In this document: piece by piece, positions 1 to 9,279 of the stretch
Numbering within the stretch: position 1 is the first letter of the stretch
Layout: each line of letters opens with the position of its first letter
DNA from: PALSA-505 sp036501145
Lineage (GTDB): Bacteria > Actinomycetota > Actinomycetes > Streptosporangiales > Streptosporangiaceae
Length of the DNA stretch: 64,000 bases
NCBI GenBank assembly: GCA_036501145.1
Contig: DASYAV010000045.1
Span: 5,304-69,303, forward strand
Reading direction: 5' to 3'
Position numbers and translations under genes: made by a program
The notes under the pieces: model-generated
What the model saw: the letters and a program-made list of their open reading frames with translations, nothing else
What the model was told of the DNA's origin: nothing
The model's database searches: none

Positions 1-38
1 CCGGCACTCCCCCGGATTCAGCGGCGCTCCTCCAGGGT

Positions 39-1001
39 TCACAGGTACGCCGCCGCGGCCAGGGCACGGTCCCGCCACGGCCGCGGGTCGGCCTCGAACG
101 CGGCCAGCCGCCCCGGGTCCACGGTGGCGCGGCGGACCGGCAGCTCGCCGCCGGTCCCGGCCAGCGGATCGGCCGTGACGTCGCCGGTCAGCAGGCTCAT
201 CGTGGCCAGCCCACAGTCATACGGCAGCGACGGCAGGGCCGCGGCCAGCGCGGCCCCGGCGGCCAGCCCGACCGAGCTCTCCACCGCGCTGGACACCACC
301 ACCGGCAGCCCGCACGCCTCGGCCACGGCCAAGCCTGCCCGGACCCCGCCCAGCGGGGCTGCCTTCACCACCACGACGTCGGCGGCACCCGCGGCGCGCA
401 CCCGCAGCGGATCCTCCGCGCGCCGCACCGATTCGTCCGCGGCCACCGGGACGTCCACGGCGCGGCGCAGTTCGGCCAGCTCCGCCAGCGTGGCGCACGG
501 CTGCTCCGCGTACTCCAGGCCGAACGGGGCGAGCCGGCGCAGCATCCGGGTTGCGTGACCGACCTCCCAGGCCCCGTTCGCGTCGACCCGGATCCGGCCG
601 TGTGGCCCCAGCGCGTCCCTGACCGCCTCGACTCTGGCGATGTCGTCGGCGTCGGCCTGACCGCGCTGCGCCACCTTGACCTTCGCCGTGCGGCAGCCGG
701 AACCCGACACGATCTCGTGCGCCTGGGCCGGGCCGACCGCGGGCACGGTGACGTTGACCGGGATGCTGGCCCGCACCGGCGCCGGCCAGCCGGCCGTGGC
801 GGCCTCGATCGCACAGGCCAGCCACCGGGCGCACTCGCGCGGCCCGTACTCGGGGAACGGCGAGAACTCACCCCAGCCGGCCGGCCCCTCGACGAGCGCA
901 CCCTCCCGAACGGTGATGCCGCGGAACGGGACGCGCATCGGGATCGCGAACGCGCGCAGCCCGCCCAGCAGGCCATCCACGCCCACCGTGACCCCGGCCA
1001 A
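39..1001 (-). CDS. menC: o-succinylbenzoate synthase
   Basis: Enolase-superfamily enzyme of cytoplasmic menaquinone synthesis that dehydrates SHCHC to o-succinylbenzoate. The barrel carries the expected catalytic signature in order: a K-V-K strand (TAKVKVAQ, about residue 108), the metal-ligand Asp of RVDANGAW, the Glu of YAEQP, the Asp/Glu of AADES, and a C-terminal Lys in VVVKAAPLGG. At 320 residues it is normal for actinobacterial MenC. The frame opens at a TTG; GTG codons 5 and 7 codons downstream are also possible starts and no strong ribosome site decides. It is transcribed away from the regulator and menE that follow, so it has its own promoter. Family assignment is firm; the start is not. 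Confidence 0.9.
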   Translation of the reverse strand: MAGVTVGVDGLLGGLRAFAIPMRVPFRGITVREGALVEGPAGWGEFSPFPEYGPRECARWLACAIEAATAGWPAPVRASIPVNVTVPAVGPAQAHEIVSGSGCRTAKVKVAQRGQADADDIARVEAVRDALGPHGRIRVDANGAWEVGHATRMLRRLAPFGLEYAEQPCATLAELAELRRAVDVPVAADESVRRAEDPLRVRAAGAADVVVVKAAPLGGVRAGLAVAEACGLPVVVSSAVESSVGLAAGAALAAALPSLPYDCGLATMSLLTGDVTADPLAGTGGELPVRRATVDPGRLAAFEADPRPWRDRALAAAAYL

Positions 1002-1118
1002 TCAGCCCTCCCGTGTCCGTCGCGGCCCAACCGGCATGCCGCCGTTAAACCTTATGCCGGGTCGGTGGCGCGCCGGTCGCCGACGGGGAGGTAGCGGCCA
1101 TCCCGAGGCCGTGAGAAA

Positions 1119-1147
1119 GTAACTAAGAAGGTAACTGAGAGCGTTAC
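1119..1147. promoter_or_regulatory. candidate operator with repeated GTAAC elements
   Basis: In the menC/regulator divergent gap the hexamer GTAACT occurs twice, 12 bp apart, and the second copy forms an inverted repeat with GTTAC (GTAAC-N7-GTTAC). The array ends 22 bp before the ATG of the XRE-type regulator, so autoregulation is a reasonable inference. No binding data are implied. Confidence 0.4.
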
Positions 1148-1169
1148 GGGCCGACGCAGGCGGAGTCGT

Positions 1170-3806
1170 ATGGGGTCAGACGGTCTGAGCAGGTTTGGTC
1201 TGCTGCTGCGCAGTAAGCGGCATGAAGCCGGGCTGACGCAAGACGAACTGGCCGGACGTGCCGGGCTCAGCACGCGTACGGTGTCGAATCTCGAGCGCGG
1301 TATCGGCCGGCCATACCCGAAGACGGTCTCTCTGCTCGCCAACGCTCTCAATCTTACGGAAGCCGAGCAGGTCGAACTGGCCCGTTCGGCCCGCGTTCCG
1401 GCCGACCCTCCCGATAGCGGGCAGGATGGGGTACCGCTTCGCCAGCTGCCGCCGGCGGTGCCTGATTTCATCGGCCGAACCGCAGAGCTGAAGACGCTTT
1501 CCGGGTTGCTGCCCCGCGATGACGCGGGGGCGGGCACGGTGGTGGTTTCGGCGATTGGCGGCACCGCGGGAGTGGGTAAGACCGCACTGGCGGTGCACTG
1601 GGCCCACCAGGTGGCCGGCCTGTTTCCCGATGGGCAGCTGTATGCCAACCTGCGCGGCTATGACCCCGGCCCGCCGATGCCGCCGGCCGACGCCCTTGCC
1701 GGGTTCCTGCGTGCGCTCGGCGCGCCCGGCCGCGACATCCCCGCCGACACCGCCGAGCGGGCCGCCCGGTACCGCAGCCTGCTGGCCGAGCGGCGGATGC
1801 TGGTGCTGCTGGACAACGCCGGCTCGGCCGAGCAGGTCCGGCCGCTGCTGCGCGCCTCTCCCGGCTGCCTGACCCTGGTCACCAGCCGGGACACCCTGGC
1901 CGGACTGGTCGCCCGGGACGGTGCCCGGCGGCTTGACCTGGACCTGCTTTCCCCCGCTGACACCGACATCCTGCTCACCACGCTGATCGGCGACCGCGCC
2001 GCCGCCGACCCGGCTGCCACCGCCACGCTGGGCACCGCCTGCGCCAGGCTGCCGCTGGCGTTGCGGGTGGCCGCCGAGCTGGCCGCCGCCCAGCGCGATA
2101 CACCGCTCCGCGACCTGGTGGCCGAGCTGGCCGGCCAGCAGCAGCGGCTGGACCTGCTCGACGCCGATGGGGATTCCTACACCGCGGTGCGGGCGGTGTT
2201 TTCCTGGTCCTACCGGCATCTGGACGCCGGCGCCGCCCACCTGTTCCGGATGGCTGGCCTGCATCCCGGCGGTGACTTCGGCGTATATGCTCTCGCGGCG
2301 CTGGCCGACAGCACGGTGAGCCAGGCCAGTGCCCTGCTCGGCCGGCTGGTACGCGCGTGCCTGATCCAGGACACCGGGACCAGCCGGTACGGCCTGCACG
2401 ACCTGCTGCGCGCGTACGCGGCCGAGCTGGCCGCCGGCCGCGATGGCGAAGCCGAGTGCCAGGCCGCGTTGACCCGGCTGTTCGGCCACTACCTGCACAC
2501 CGCAGCCGTAGCCATGGACACGCTGTACCCGAACGACCAGCACAACCGGCCGCGCGTGCCCAGGCCTGGCACGCCCGTCCCGGCCGTCGGCGACCAGGCG
2601 TCCGCGCGAGCCTGGCTCGGCACTCACCGGGACACCTTGGTCGCGATCGCCGCGTACGCCGCCGAGGGCGACCGGCCCCGGCTGGCCATCGACTTGCGCG
2701 CCACGGTGTTCCGCTTCCTGGACGAGACTGGCCACTTCCCCGAGGCCATCGAGCTCAGCAGCCACGCGCTGCACGCGGCCCGGCGCACCGGCGACCGCGT
2801 CGCCGAGGCGGCCGGGCTGAGCCGGCTCGGCATCATCTACTACCAGCAGTCACGTCACGAGCAGGCGCTTGACCACCTGCAGCGGGCGCTGGCCCTGGAC
2901 CGGGCCAGCGCCGATGAGTACAACACCGCCCGCGAATTGACCAATCTCAGCGCCATCTGCTTGGGCCGGGGCCGCTACGAGCAGGCCATTGGCTACGTCA
3001 CAGAAGCGCTGAGCATATGCCGCGAGATGGGCGAGCGGAAAGCCGAGGCGCATGCGCTGTCGAATCTCGGCTTCGCCGAGCAGAATCAGGGGCGCTTCCA
3101 GCAGGCCATCGACCACCTGCAGCAGTCTTTGGCCCTGTTCGCGGAGGTGGGCGACGCCACCGATGGTGCCCAGACGCTGGACCATCTGGGCACCGTGTAC
3201 ATGAGGCTGGGCCGGTACGAGCAGGCGGCCGACTGCCACCGGCAGTCCTTGACGCGATGCCGCAAGTTCGGCAGCCGCGCCGTCGAGGCCGGCGCGCTGC
3301 GCTGCCTGGGTGCCGTGTACTTGCGGCTTGGCCGGTGCGAGCAGGCGGCCGACTGCCATCGGCAGTCCCTGGCCCTGGCCCGCGAGGTCGGCAACCCGGT
3401 CATGGAAGCCCGTGCGCTCACCTCGTTTGGCCTGGTGTACGTACTGCAGGGTCGCTACGAGCGGGCCGCTGAGCACCACCGTCAGGCCCTGGATCTGTTC
3501 CGCGAGGTTGGCGTTGAGGCGTATGAGGCCGAGCCACGCAACGGCCTAGGTGAGACGCTGCTAGCCACCGGCCAGTCCGAGCAGGCCCGGGCCGAGTTCA
3601 CCGCCGCGCAGGCGCTGGCCGGGCAGATCGGCAACAAGTACGAGCAGGCCCGGGCCCTCGCCGGGCTAGGTCATGCCAGCAGGGCAGCGGGCCTTCTGGG
3701 CCAGGCGCGCCAGCATTGGCAGCGGGCCCTGACTCTCTACACGGAACTCGGCACTCCCGAGGCCGATGAAATTCGTTCCGTGCTGGCCCGCGAGGAACCG
3801 CACTGA
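1170..3806 (+). CDS. XRE helix-turn-helix / NB-ARC / TPR transcriptional regulator
   Basis: An 878-residue STAND-class regulator. Residues 6-62 are an XRE-type helix-turn-helix (GLTQDELAGRAGLSTRTVSN). After a short linker comes an NB-ARC ATPase with P-loop GGTAGVGKTAL (130-140), Walker B MLVLLDNA (about 210) and a sensor TSR (238-240). The C-terminal half, from about 530, is a run of tetratricopeptide repeats with the recurring pattern R-Y-E-Q-A in successive 40-residue units. This resembles AfsR/GutR-like regulators without the SARP domain: nucleotide and ligand state are thought to control oligomerisation. The ligand and targets cannot be read from sequence. menE starts 17 bp downstream and may be co-transcribed, while menC diverges. 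The ATG has no clear ribosome site. Confidence 0.88.
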   Translation: MGSDGLSRFGLLLRSKRHEAGLTQDELAGRAGLSTRTVSNLERGIGRPYPKTVSLLANALNLTEAEQVELARSARVPADPPDSGQDGVPLRQLPPAVPDFIGRTAELKTLSGLLPRDDAGAGTVVVSAIGGTAGVGKTALAVHWAHQVAGLFPDGQLYANLRGYDPGPPMPPADALAGFLRALGAPGRDIPADTAERAARYRSLLAERRMLVLLDNAGSAEQVRPLLRASPGCLTLVTSRDTLAGLVARDGARRLDLDLLSPADTDILLTTLIGDRAAADPAATATLGTACARLPLALRVAAELAAAQRDTPLRDLVAELAGQQQRLDLLDADGDSYTAVRAVFSWSYRHLDAGAAHLFRMAGLHPGGDFGVYALAALADSTVSQASALLGRLVRACLIQDTGTSRYGLHDLLRAYAAELAAGRDGEAECQAALTRLFGHYLHTAAVAMDTLYPNDQHNRPRVPRPGTPVPAVGDQASARAWLGTHRDTLVAIAAYAAEGDRPRLAIDLRATVFRFLDETGHFPEAIELSSHALHAARRTGDRVAEAAGLSRLGIIYYQQSRHEQALDHLQRALALDRASADEYNTARELTNLSAICLGRGRYEQAIGYVTEALSICREMGERKAEAHALSNLGFAEQNQGRFQQAIDHLQQSLALFAEVGDATDGAQTLDHLGTVYMRLGRYEQAADCHRQSLTRCRKFGSRAVEAGALRCLGAVYLRLGRCEQAADCHRQSLALAREVGNPVMEARALTSFGLVYVLQGRYERAAEHHRQALDLFREVGVEAYEAEPRNGLGETLLATGQSEQARAEFTAAQALAGQIGNKYEQARALAGLGHASRAAGLLGQARQHWQRALTLYTELGTPEADEIRSVLAREEPH

Positions 3807-3823
3807 CGGCCGCCATCTCCGCC

Positions 3824-5059
3824 GTGGTTAACCTGGCGTCCGTGAGTAACCGGCAATTGCACGCCATGCTGCTGCCAGCCGACGAACTGCCCGGCCCGCT
3901 GGCCGCGGCGCTGGATGGCAGCGGCCCGGCGATCGCACCGCTCGACCCCACGCTGCCGAAGCCCAGGGTGCGGCAGTTGCTCGATGCGCTGGCGCCCGAT
4001 GCGGTGCGGACGCCGGACGGGATCACCGCGCTGAATCGGCCCGGCAGGATGCCAGGGACCGGTGCAGGCACCGCGATTGTGATCGTCACGTCCGGCTCGA
4101 CCGGCCGGCCCAAGGGGGTCGAGCTGAGCGCGGCCGCGCTGCGCCACTCCGCGCGGGCCAGCCTGGACCGGATCGGCGCCGCCCCGGGTGAGCGGTGGCT
4201 ATGCTGCCTGCCGGTCAGCCACATGGCCGGCATCGGTGTGCTGGTGCGCTCGCTGCTGGCCGGCACCGCCCCGGTCATCAGCGGCCGGGTTGACCCCGCG
4301 GTGGTCGCCTCGTGCGGCTGCGCGCATGTGTCCCTGGTGCCCACCCAGTTGCGGCGGCTGCTGGACGCCGGCGCGGACCTGCGGGCGTTCCGCACGATCC
4401 TGCTCGGCGGGGCCGGCGCGCCGGCCCGGCTGCTCACCGATGCCCGTGCGGCGGGCGCCCGGGTGATCACCACCTACGGCATGTCGGAGACCTGTGGCGG
4501 GTGCGTGTACGACGGCACGCCGCTGGACGGGGTCCGGGTGGCGGCCGACCCGGACGGCCTGATCCGCATCGCCGGGCCGGTGCTGTTCTCCGGCTACCGG
4601 CTGGCCCCGGAGCTCACCGCGTCGGCCGTGCAGGACGGCTGGTTCACCACGTCGGATCTGGGTTCGGTCGGCGCCGGCGGCCGGGTGCGGGTCCGCGGCC
4701 GCGCCGACGATGTGATCAACACCGGCGGTGAGAAGGTGGTCGCCGCGGAGGTCGCGGCGGTGCTGGAGACCTGCGCCGCGGTCCGGGAGGCGGCGGTCGT
4801 CGGCCGGCCGGATGAGGAGTGGGGCGAGCGGGTCACCGCCGTGGTGGTGCCGGCCGACCCAGCCAGGCCGCCTGACCTGGGCATGCTCCGGGCGCACGTC
4901 CGCCGGGCGCTTCCGGCACATGCCGCACCTAGGGAACTCGTGCTCATCGATGAGCTTCCGCTGCTACCGTCAGGAAAGCCAGACTTGCGCGTGCTACGGG
5001 CCCCGGCCGCCGGGCAGCCAGGCGGGGCGGGAACAATCAGAGGCGCAGAGCGTTACTAA
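3824..5059 (+). CDS. menE: o-succinylbenzoate--CoA ligase
   Basis: AMP-forming acyl-CoA synthetase that activates o-succinylbenzoate for menaquinone synthesis. Visible ANL motifs are the P-loop VTSGSTGRPKGVE (about residues 90-102), TTYGMSETCGG (A5), the TSDLG motif (A7), VRGRADDVINTGGEKV (A8), and the catalytic Lys near the C-terminus in LPLLPSGKPDL (A10). The 411-residue length fits the compact MenE form. A GTG opens the gene 17 bp after the preceding regulator; an in-frame GTG six codons later is an alternative. With menC close by, the assignment to menaquinone rather than general fatty-acid activation is well supported. Confidence 0.88.
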   Translation: MVNLASVSNRQLHAMLLPADELPGPLAAALDGSGPAIAPLDPTLPKPRVRQLLDALAPDAVRTPDGITALNRPGRMPGTGAGTAIVIVTSGSTGRPKGVELSAAALRHSARASLDRIGAAPGERWLCCLPVSHMAGIGVLVRSLLAGTAPVISGRVDPAVVASCGCAHVSLVPTQLRRLLDAGADLRAFRTILLGGAGAPARLLTDARAAGARVITTYGMSETCGGCVYDGTPLDGVRVAADPDGLIRIAGPVLFSGYRLAPELTASAVQDGWFTTSDLGSVGAGGRVRVRGRADDVINTGGEKVVAAEVAAVLETCAAVREAAVVGRPDEEWGERVTAVVVPADPARPPDLGMLRAHVRRALPAHAAPRELVLIDELPLLPSGKPDLRVLRAPAAGQPGGAGTIRGAERY

Positions 5060-5075
5060 TATATGCCCGCGCTTA

Positions 5076-5092
5076 GCGCTCGCCAAGAGCGC
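5076..5092. promoter_or_regulatory. leader hairpin between menE and the sigma-factor gene
   Basis: A perfect 6-bp stem with a 5-nt loop (GCGCTC-GCCAA-GAGCGC) lies in the 111-bp gap before the sigma gene. Just upstream is an AT-rich TACTAATATATG that could be a -10 region. It may be a weak menE terminator or part of the sigma-factor leader; there is no T-run. Confidence 0.3.
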
Positions 5093-5170
5093 CGCGGGTC
5101 CCCGTACCGAACACGCCGGGCAGGCGCGGGAGGCAGTGTGTGCTCCCGTTGCCCCAGGAGGAGGTGTCTC

Positions 5171-6454
5171 ATGTCGCGGACCGCGACCGCCGCGTCACGC
5201 GTGCAGGACGACGAGGCGACTGTGACCCGCGTGGACCAATTGGTTCAGCGCGGCCGCGGCCAGGGCCACTTGTCGCTGCCCGAGCTCCGTGGCGCGTTCG
5301 AGGAGGCCGGGATCTCTGCGGCCGAAGGGCGCTCGATCCTGCGTGAGCTGGCCGAGGCCGGTGTCCGGCTCGGCAACGAGGCAGCCGACAGCGCTGCGGC
5401 ACCCAGCACGCCCGCGGGCAAGCGCACGCGGGGCGGGCGGGGCGACGACGCCCCGGCCGAGCTCGAGGCGGCGGCCGAGGCCGCCGCGGTCGCCGCGGCG
5501 GGCACTCCTGCCAGCCCGGAGGTCGATCTCGACGACCAGACGCCCGCCATGGGTGACTCGGTGCACACCTACCTCAAGTCGATCGGCCGGACCAGCCTGC
5601 TCACCGCCGAGCAGGAAGTGGATCTGGCCAAGCGGATCGAGGCTGGCCTCTACGCCGAGCACAAGCTGGCCAGCGAGCCCGACCTGGACGACGGCTACCG
5701 CGCCGATCTGGTCGAGGTCGCCGAAGACGGCAGGCGCGCCAAGGCGCACATGCTGGAGGCCAACCTGCGCCTGGTGGTCTCAGTGGCCAAGAAGTACAGC
5801 GACCGCGGGCTCACCCTGCTCGACGTGGTGCAGGAGGGCAACCTCGGCCTGATCCGCGCGGTCGAGAAGTTCGACTACTCCAAGGGCTATAAGTTCTCCA
5901 CCTACGCCATGTGGTGGATCCGGCAGGCCATCCAGCGGGGTTTCGCCGATTCGGCCCGCACCATCCGGTTGCCGGTGCACGTGCTCGAGATGCTCAGCAA
6001 GCTGAGCCGGGTCGAGCGTGACATGCACCAGCGGCTCGGCCGCGAGCCGACCCCGGAGGAGCTGGCCGTCGAGCTCGACCGCACGCCGGACCAGATCGAA
6101 GAGTTGCTGCGCACCAGCAGGCAGCCGATCAGCCTGGACTCCACCATCGGTGAGGACGGCGAGACCAGCATCGGTGACCTGATCGAGGACATCGACGCAC
6201 CGGAGGCTTCGGAGCTGGTGGACCGGCAGCTGATGGCCAGCCAGCTGAGGAACGCGCTGGACTGCCTGACCCCGCGTGAGGCGACGATCATGGCGATGCG
6301 GTTCGGGCTGTACGACGGCAACCCGCACACCCTCGACGAGATCGGCCGCGCGCTCGGCCTGACCAGGGAGCGGATCCGCCAGCTGGAGAAGCAGTCGCTG
6401 TCCAAGCTGCGCCACCCCAGCCGCGCCCAGCCGCTGCTCGACTTCGCCTCCTGA
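5171..6454 (+). CDS. primary-type RNA polymerase sigma-70 factor
   Basis: A 427-residue sigma factor of the RpoD/HrdB class. Residues about 20-67 resemble region 1.1 (LVQRGRGQGHLSLPELRGAF), followed by an Ala/acidic linker. Region 1.2 starts at SVHTYLKSIG (130), and region 2 is complete (EGNLGLIRAVEKFDYSKGYK; FSTYAMWWIRQAIQR about 242-256). Region 3 begins at LPVHVLEM. Region 4 has the -35-binding helix TLDEIGRALGLTRERIRQLE and ends LRHPSRAQPLLDFAS. I chose the ATG preceded by AGGAGGAGGTG; a reading 36 codons longer has an Arg/Cys-rich, non-family leader. Whether this is the single principal factor or a group 2 paralogue cannot be told from one window. Confidence 0.9.
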   Translation: MSRTATAASRVQDDEATVTRVDQLVQRGRGQGHLSLPELRGAFEEAGISAAEGRSILRELAEAGVRLGNEAADSAAAPSTPAGKRTRGGRGDDAPAELEAAAEAAAVAAAGTPASPEVDLDDQTPAMGDSVHTYLKSIGRTSLLTAEQEVDLAKRIEAGLYAEHKLASEPDLDDGYRADLVEVAEDGRRAKAHMLEANLRLVVSVAKKYSDRGLTLLDVVQEGNLGLIRAVEKFDYSKGYKFSTYAMWWIRQAIQRGFADSARTIRLPVHVLEMLSKLSRVERDMHQRLGREPTPEELAVELDRTPDQIEELLRTSRQPISLDSTIGEDGETSIGDLIEDIDAPEASELVDRQLMASQLRNALDCLTPREATIMAMRFGLYDGNPHTLDEIGRALGLTRERIRQLEKQSLSKLRHPSRAQPLLDFAS

Positions 6455-6470
6455 GCTTCCCCGGTCACGC

Positions 6471-6503
6471 GAGCCGGGCCCGACCTCCCGCCGGGCCCGG
6501 CTC
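6471..6503 (+). terminator. strong hairpin terminator of the sigma-factor gene
   Basis: A perfect 12-bp inverted repeat (GAGCCGGGCCCG / CGGGCCCGGCTC) with a 9-nt loop begins 16 bp after the stop and is followed by a short GGTTTCC tract. It has high stability typical of actinobacterial terminators. Confidence 0.75.
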
Positions 6504-6563
6504 GCCGGTTTCCTGGGTGCCGGCCGGTTCGCGGCCTGGCCGCGCGGCGGGTATGGTGCCCCG

Positions 6564-7019
6564 GTGACCGTCACTGTCAAGGTGCTCCGCGAGGTAACCA
6601 GCGAGACCGTCGAGGCGTTCGCCAGGCTGATCCCGCAGCTGTCCAGATCCGCTCCGCCGCCGGACCACGCGGCCGTCTCCCGGGTCGTCGGCTGCTCCTC
6701 GAACACCGTGCTCGTGGCCAGGCAGGCCGGCGGCGGTGCGCCCGGCCGGATCGTCGGCATGCTGACGCTGGTCATCTTCCCCATCCCCACCGGGGTCCGC
6801 GCCTGGATCGAGGACGTGGTCACCGACGAGGCCGCCCGCGGCCAGGGGGTTGGCACCGCGCTCACCCTCGAGGCGGTGCGGCTGGCCCGCGAGGCCGGGG
6901 TCCGGACCGTGGACCTGACGTCCCGGCCGGCCCGGGTGGCGGCCGGGCGGCTCTACGAGGGGCTGGGCTTCGAGCGTCGCGACTCACGGGTGTACCGGTT
7001 CACCATCGGCGCACAGTAA
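6564..7019 (+). CDS. GNAT-family N-acetyltransferase
   Basis: A small 151-residue acetyl-CoA-dependent acyltransferase. The core of the fold is visible: a beta strand IEDVVTDEAARGQGVGTALT holding the R/Q-x-x-G-x-G/A pyrophosphate-binding motif (about residues 83-97), then VRTVDLTSRPARVAAGRLYEGLGF, where the Tyr is the usual proton donor position. It starts at GTG 60 bp beyond the sigma-factor terminator, so it is a separate transcription unit. The acceptor substrate is unknown; GNATs modify amines on proteins, amino sugars, antibiotics or amino acids. Confidence 0.82.
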   Translation: MTVTVKVLREVTSETVEAFARLIPQLSRSAPPPDHAAVSRVVGCSSNTVLVARQAGGGAPGRIVGMLTLVIFPIPTGVRAWIEDVVTDEAARGQGVGTALTLEAVRLAREAGVRTVDLTSRPARVAAGRLYEGLGFERRDSRVYRFTIGAQ

Positions 7020-7197
7020 CCGCAATCTCCCAGGTGCCCGCGGCCCGCGGCCGGCCGCCATCTGCCGCATGTACCACAGCCCCCTGATCCTGGCATGAAG
7101 GGGGTCATCCCGGTCTGGGCACACGTGTGTGGTTAGACTTCCGTAACCCCATGGCCACTATGTGCTGCCCGCTGGACGCGGCCGAAGGAGGATTTCT

Positions 7198-9051
7198 ATG
7201 AGATCGCAGGGCACCCGGCTCGCGGTGGCGGCGGCAGCCGCCGCCGGCGCGGTGTCGCTCGCCGCGTGCTCGGGTTCCGCCAGCGGCGGGGCGGCTTCCT
7301 CGTCCGGCAAGCCCATCTACGGTGGCACGCTGCGGGTCGTCGCCAACGGCGGGCCGGACCACCTGGACACGGTGCAGTCCTACATCATCTCCGACTACGT
7401 CCTCGAACGGGCCTACGCCCGGCAACTGGTCTCCTATCAGACCGTCCCGCTGACCAGCACGTCCGGCCCGGCCTGGCAGAAAGCCATCGGCGTGGTTCCA
7501 GACATCGCCACCGAGGTGCCGAGCAAGGCCAACGGCGGGATCTCCGCCAGTGGGCTCGTCTACACCTTCCACATCCGGCCCGGCGTGGACTGGGACAGCA
7601 CGCCGGCCCGGCAGGTGACCGCGGACGACTTCATCCGCCAGTTCAAGGCGTTCTGCAATCCGGTCGCCCCGGTCGGCAACGTGCTCTACTTCGACGACAC
7701 GGTGAGCGGGTTCAAGTCATACTGCGCCGCCGAGACCGCGCACTTCGGTGCCAAGCACGCCCCGGCCGCTACCGCCGCGTCGATCAGCGCGTTCCAGAAC
7801 TCGCACACGATCTCCGGCATGTCCGCCCCGTCGCCGCGGACCCTGCGGATCAGGCTTTCCCAGCCGGCCAGTGACTTCCTCAACATCATGGCCATGCCGT
7901 TCGCTTCCGCCCGGCCGGCCGAGTACGACGCCTACGTGCCAGACAGCGCGCAGTTCCGGCAGCACATGCTGTCCGACGGGCCGTACCGGGTCAGCGGCTA
8001 CGTGCCGAACAAGTCGCTGGTGATGACGCGCAACCCGGCCTGGAAGCAGTCCACCGACCACGTCCGGCACCAGTACGTGAGCAAGATCGTGGTCACTATG
8101 GGCACCCGTTCGGCGCAGACCGCGCTGTCCGACATGCAGGCCGGCACGCAGGACCTGGCGCTGGACATCCCGATGGCCGCGACCTCGATCCCGGCGCTGC
8201 AGTCCACGCACGACCAGCGGCTGCACATATGGCCGGGCAGCAACACCTCCTACTACACGGTGTTCAATTTCCAGAGCCCGGACGCCGGTCACGCCATGAG
8301 CAAGCTGCCCGTACGGCAGGCCATCGAGTACGCGATCGACAAGTCCGACCTGCAGAAGGTGATGGGCGGCGCGCAGCTGAACAAGATCATCTCGACCGCG
8401 ATCCCGCCGGGCAACGCCGGCTACCAGCCCTACGACCTGTACCCGACGCCGGGCAACAACGGGAACCCGGCCAAGTGCAAGTCGCTGCTGGCCAGCGCGG
8501 GCTACCCGCACGGCCTCACGCTCACCGACCTGTACTCCAACGACTCGGTGTCGACCAACGTGTTCGAGTCGATCCAGGCCAGCCTGGCCAAGTGCGGCAT
8601 CGCTCTCAAGGGCAGGCCGGAGAATGGCTCCTCGTTCTTCGCCGACCTCGGGGACGCCCCGCAGAACTCCAAGCCCAACCAGTGGGACCTGGGCCAGCCG
8701 AGCTGGTACCCGGACTGGTACGGCAACGACGGGCGCAGCGTGCTCGTGCCGCTGTTCCAGACCAACTGCGTGGTGAACACCGCCAACGTCGGGTGCTTCA
8801 GCAGCGCGACGGTGGACAGCCTGATCGCCAGGGCGCTGCGGGCGCCGACCAGCGCCGCGGCGGCGCCGCTGTGGCATCAGGTGGACCTGGCGGTGATGAA
8901 GAGCGCCGCCTTCGCGCCGGTGCTCGACACCTATATCCCGCAGTACGCCAGCAGCCGGGTGCACAGCGCCGGCATAGGGACGGCAAACTTCAACATCAAT
9001 CTGACCGGTCCGGACATCACCAACGTTTGGCTCAACCCCAACCATCCCTAA
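7198..9051 (+). CDS. ABC transporter solute-binding lipoprotein, family 5 (first copy)
   Basis: An extracytoplasmic binding protein of the peptide/oligopeptide (SBP_bac_5) family. Residues 1-25 form a lipoprotein signal with lipobox LAAC, so the protein should be anchored by a diacylated Cys on the outer face of the membrane. Family blocks are visible: YGGTLRVVANGGPDHLDTV, YTFHIRPGVDWDS, FIRQFKAFCNP and WYPDWYGNDGR. I chose the ATG with an AAGGAGGA ribosome site 5 bp upstream; a longer frame adds 12 unlikely residues. A paralogue follows directly, but no permease or ATPase genes lie nearby, so it must use a transporter encoded elsewhere. The ligand (peptide, opine, sugar or other) is not determinable. 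Confidence 0.88.
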   Translation: MRSQGTRLAVAAAAAAGAVSLAACSGSASGGAASSSGKPIYGGTLRVVANGGPDHLDTVQSYIISDYVLERAYARQLVSYQTVPLTSTSGPAWQKAIGVVPDIATEVPSKANGGISASGLVYTFHIRPGVDWDSTPARQVTADDFIRQFKAFCNPVAPVGNVLYFDDTVSGFKSYCAAETAHFGAKHAPAATAASISAFQNSHTISGMSAPSPRTLRIRLSQPASDFLNIMAMPFASARPAEYDAYVPDSAQFRQHMLSDGPYRVSGYVPNKSLVMTRNPAWKQSTDHVRHQYVSKIVVTMGTRSAQTALSDMQAGTQDLALDIPMAATSIPALQSTHDQRLHIWPGSNTSYYTVFNFQSPDAGHAMSKLPVRQAIEYAIDKSDLQKVMGGAQLNKIISTAIPPGNAGYQPYDLYPTPGNNGNPAKCKSLLASAGYPHGLTLTDLYSNDSVSTNVFESIQASLAKCGIALKGRPENGSSFFADLGDAPQNSKPNQWDLGQPSWYPDWYGNDGRSVLVPLFQTNCVVNTANVGCFSSATVDSLIARALRAPTSAAAAPLWHQVDLAVMKSAAFAPVLDTYIPQYASSRVHSAGIGTANFNINLTGPDITNVWLNPNHP

Positions 9052-9073
9052 ACCTGCGCATCACAGCGCGATT

Positions 9074-9093
9074 GCGGTTGGGTAACCGCTTTG
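9074..9093 (+). terminator. hairpin terminator after the first solute-binding protein
   Basis: GCGGTT-GGGT-AACCGC, a perfect 6-bp stem with a 4-nt loop followed by TTT, 22 bp after the stop codon. It would separate transcription of the two paralogous binding-protein genes. Confidence 0.5.
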
Positions 9094-9279
9094 CCTGGTT
9101 CGGCCCGCCAGGCCGCGGCGATGTTCTACTGGACTCAGCCACGTCTGCCCGCTGACCTGCTCGGCAACTGGCGCGCGGCCTGAGTAGCATGCCTCTGTCA
9201 CCGCTGGGTGGGGGGCTCGCCCGGAGTTGGACAGCTGCCCGGGATTGCGGTAATCACGTGGGGAATGCAAAGGAGCACT

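Noticed and set aside
1170..3806. A SARP-type antibiotic regulator such as AfsR
   Set aside because: There is an XRE helix-turn-helix at the N-terminus and no winged-helix or BTAD domain, and no biosynthetic genes lie nearby.
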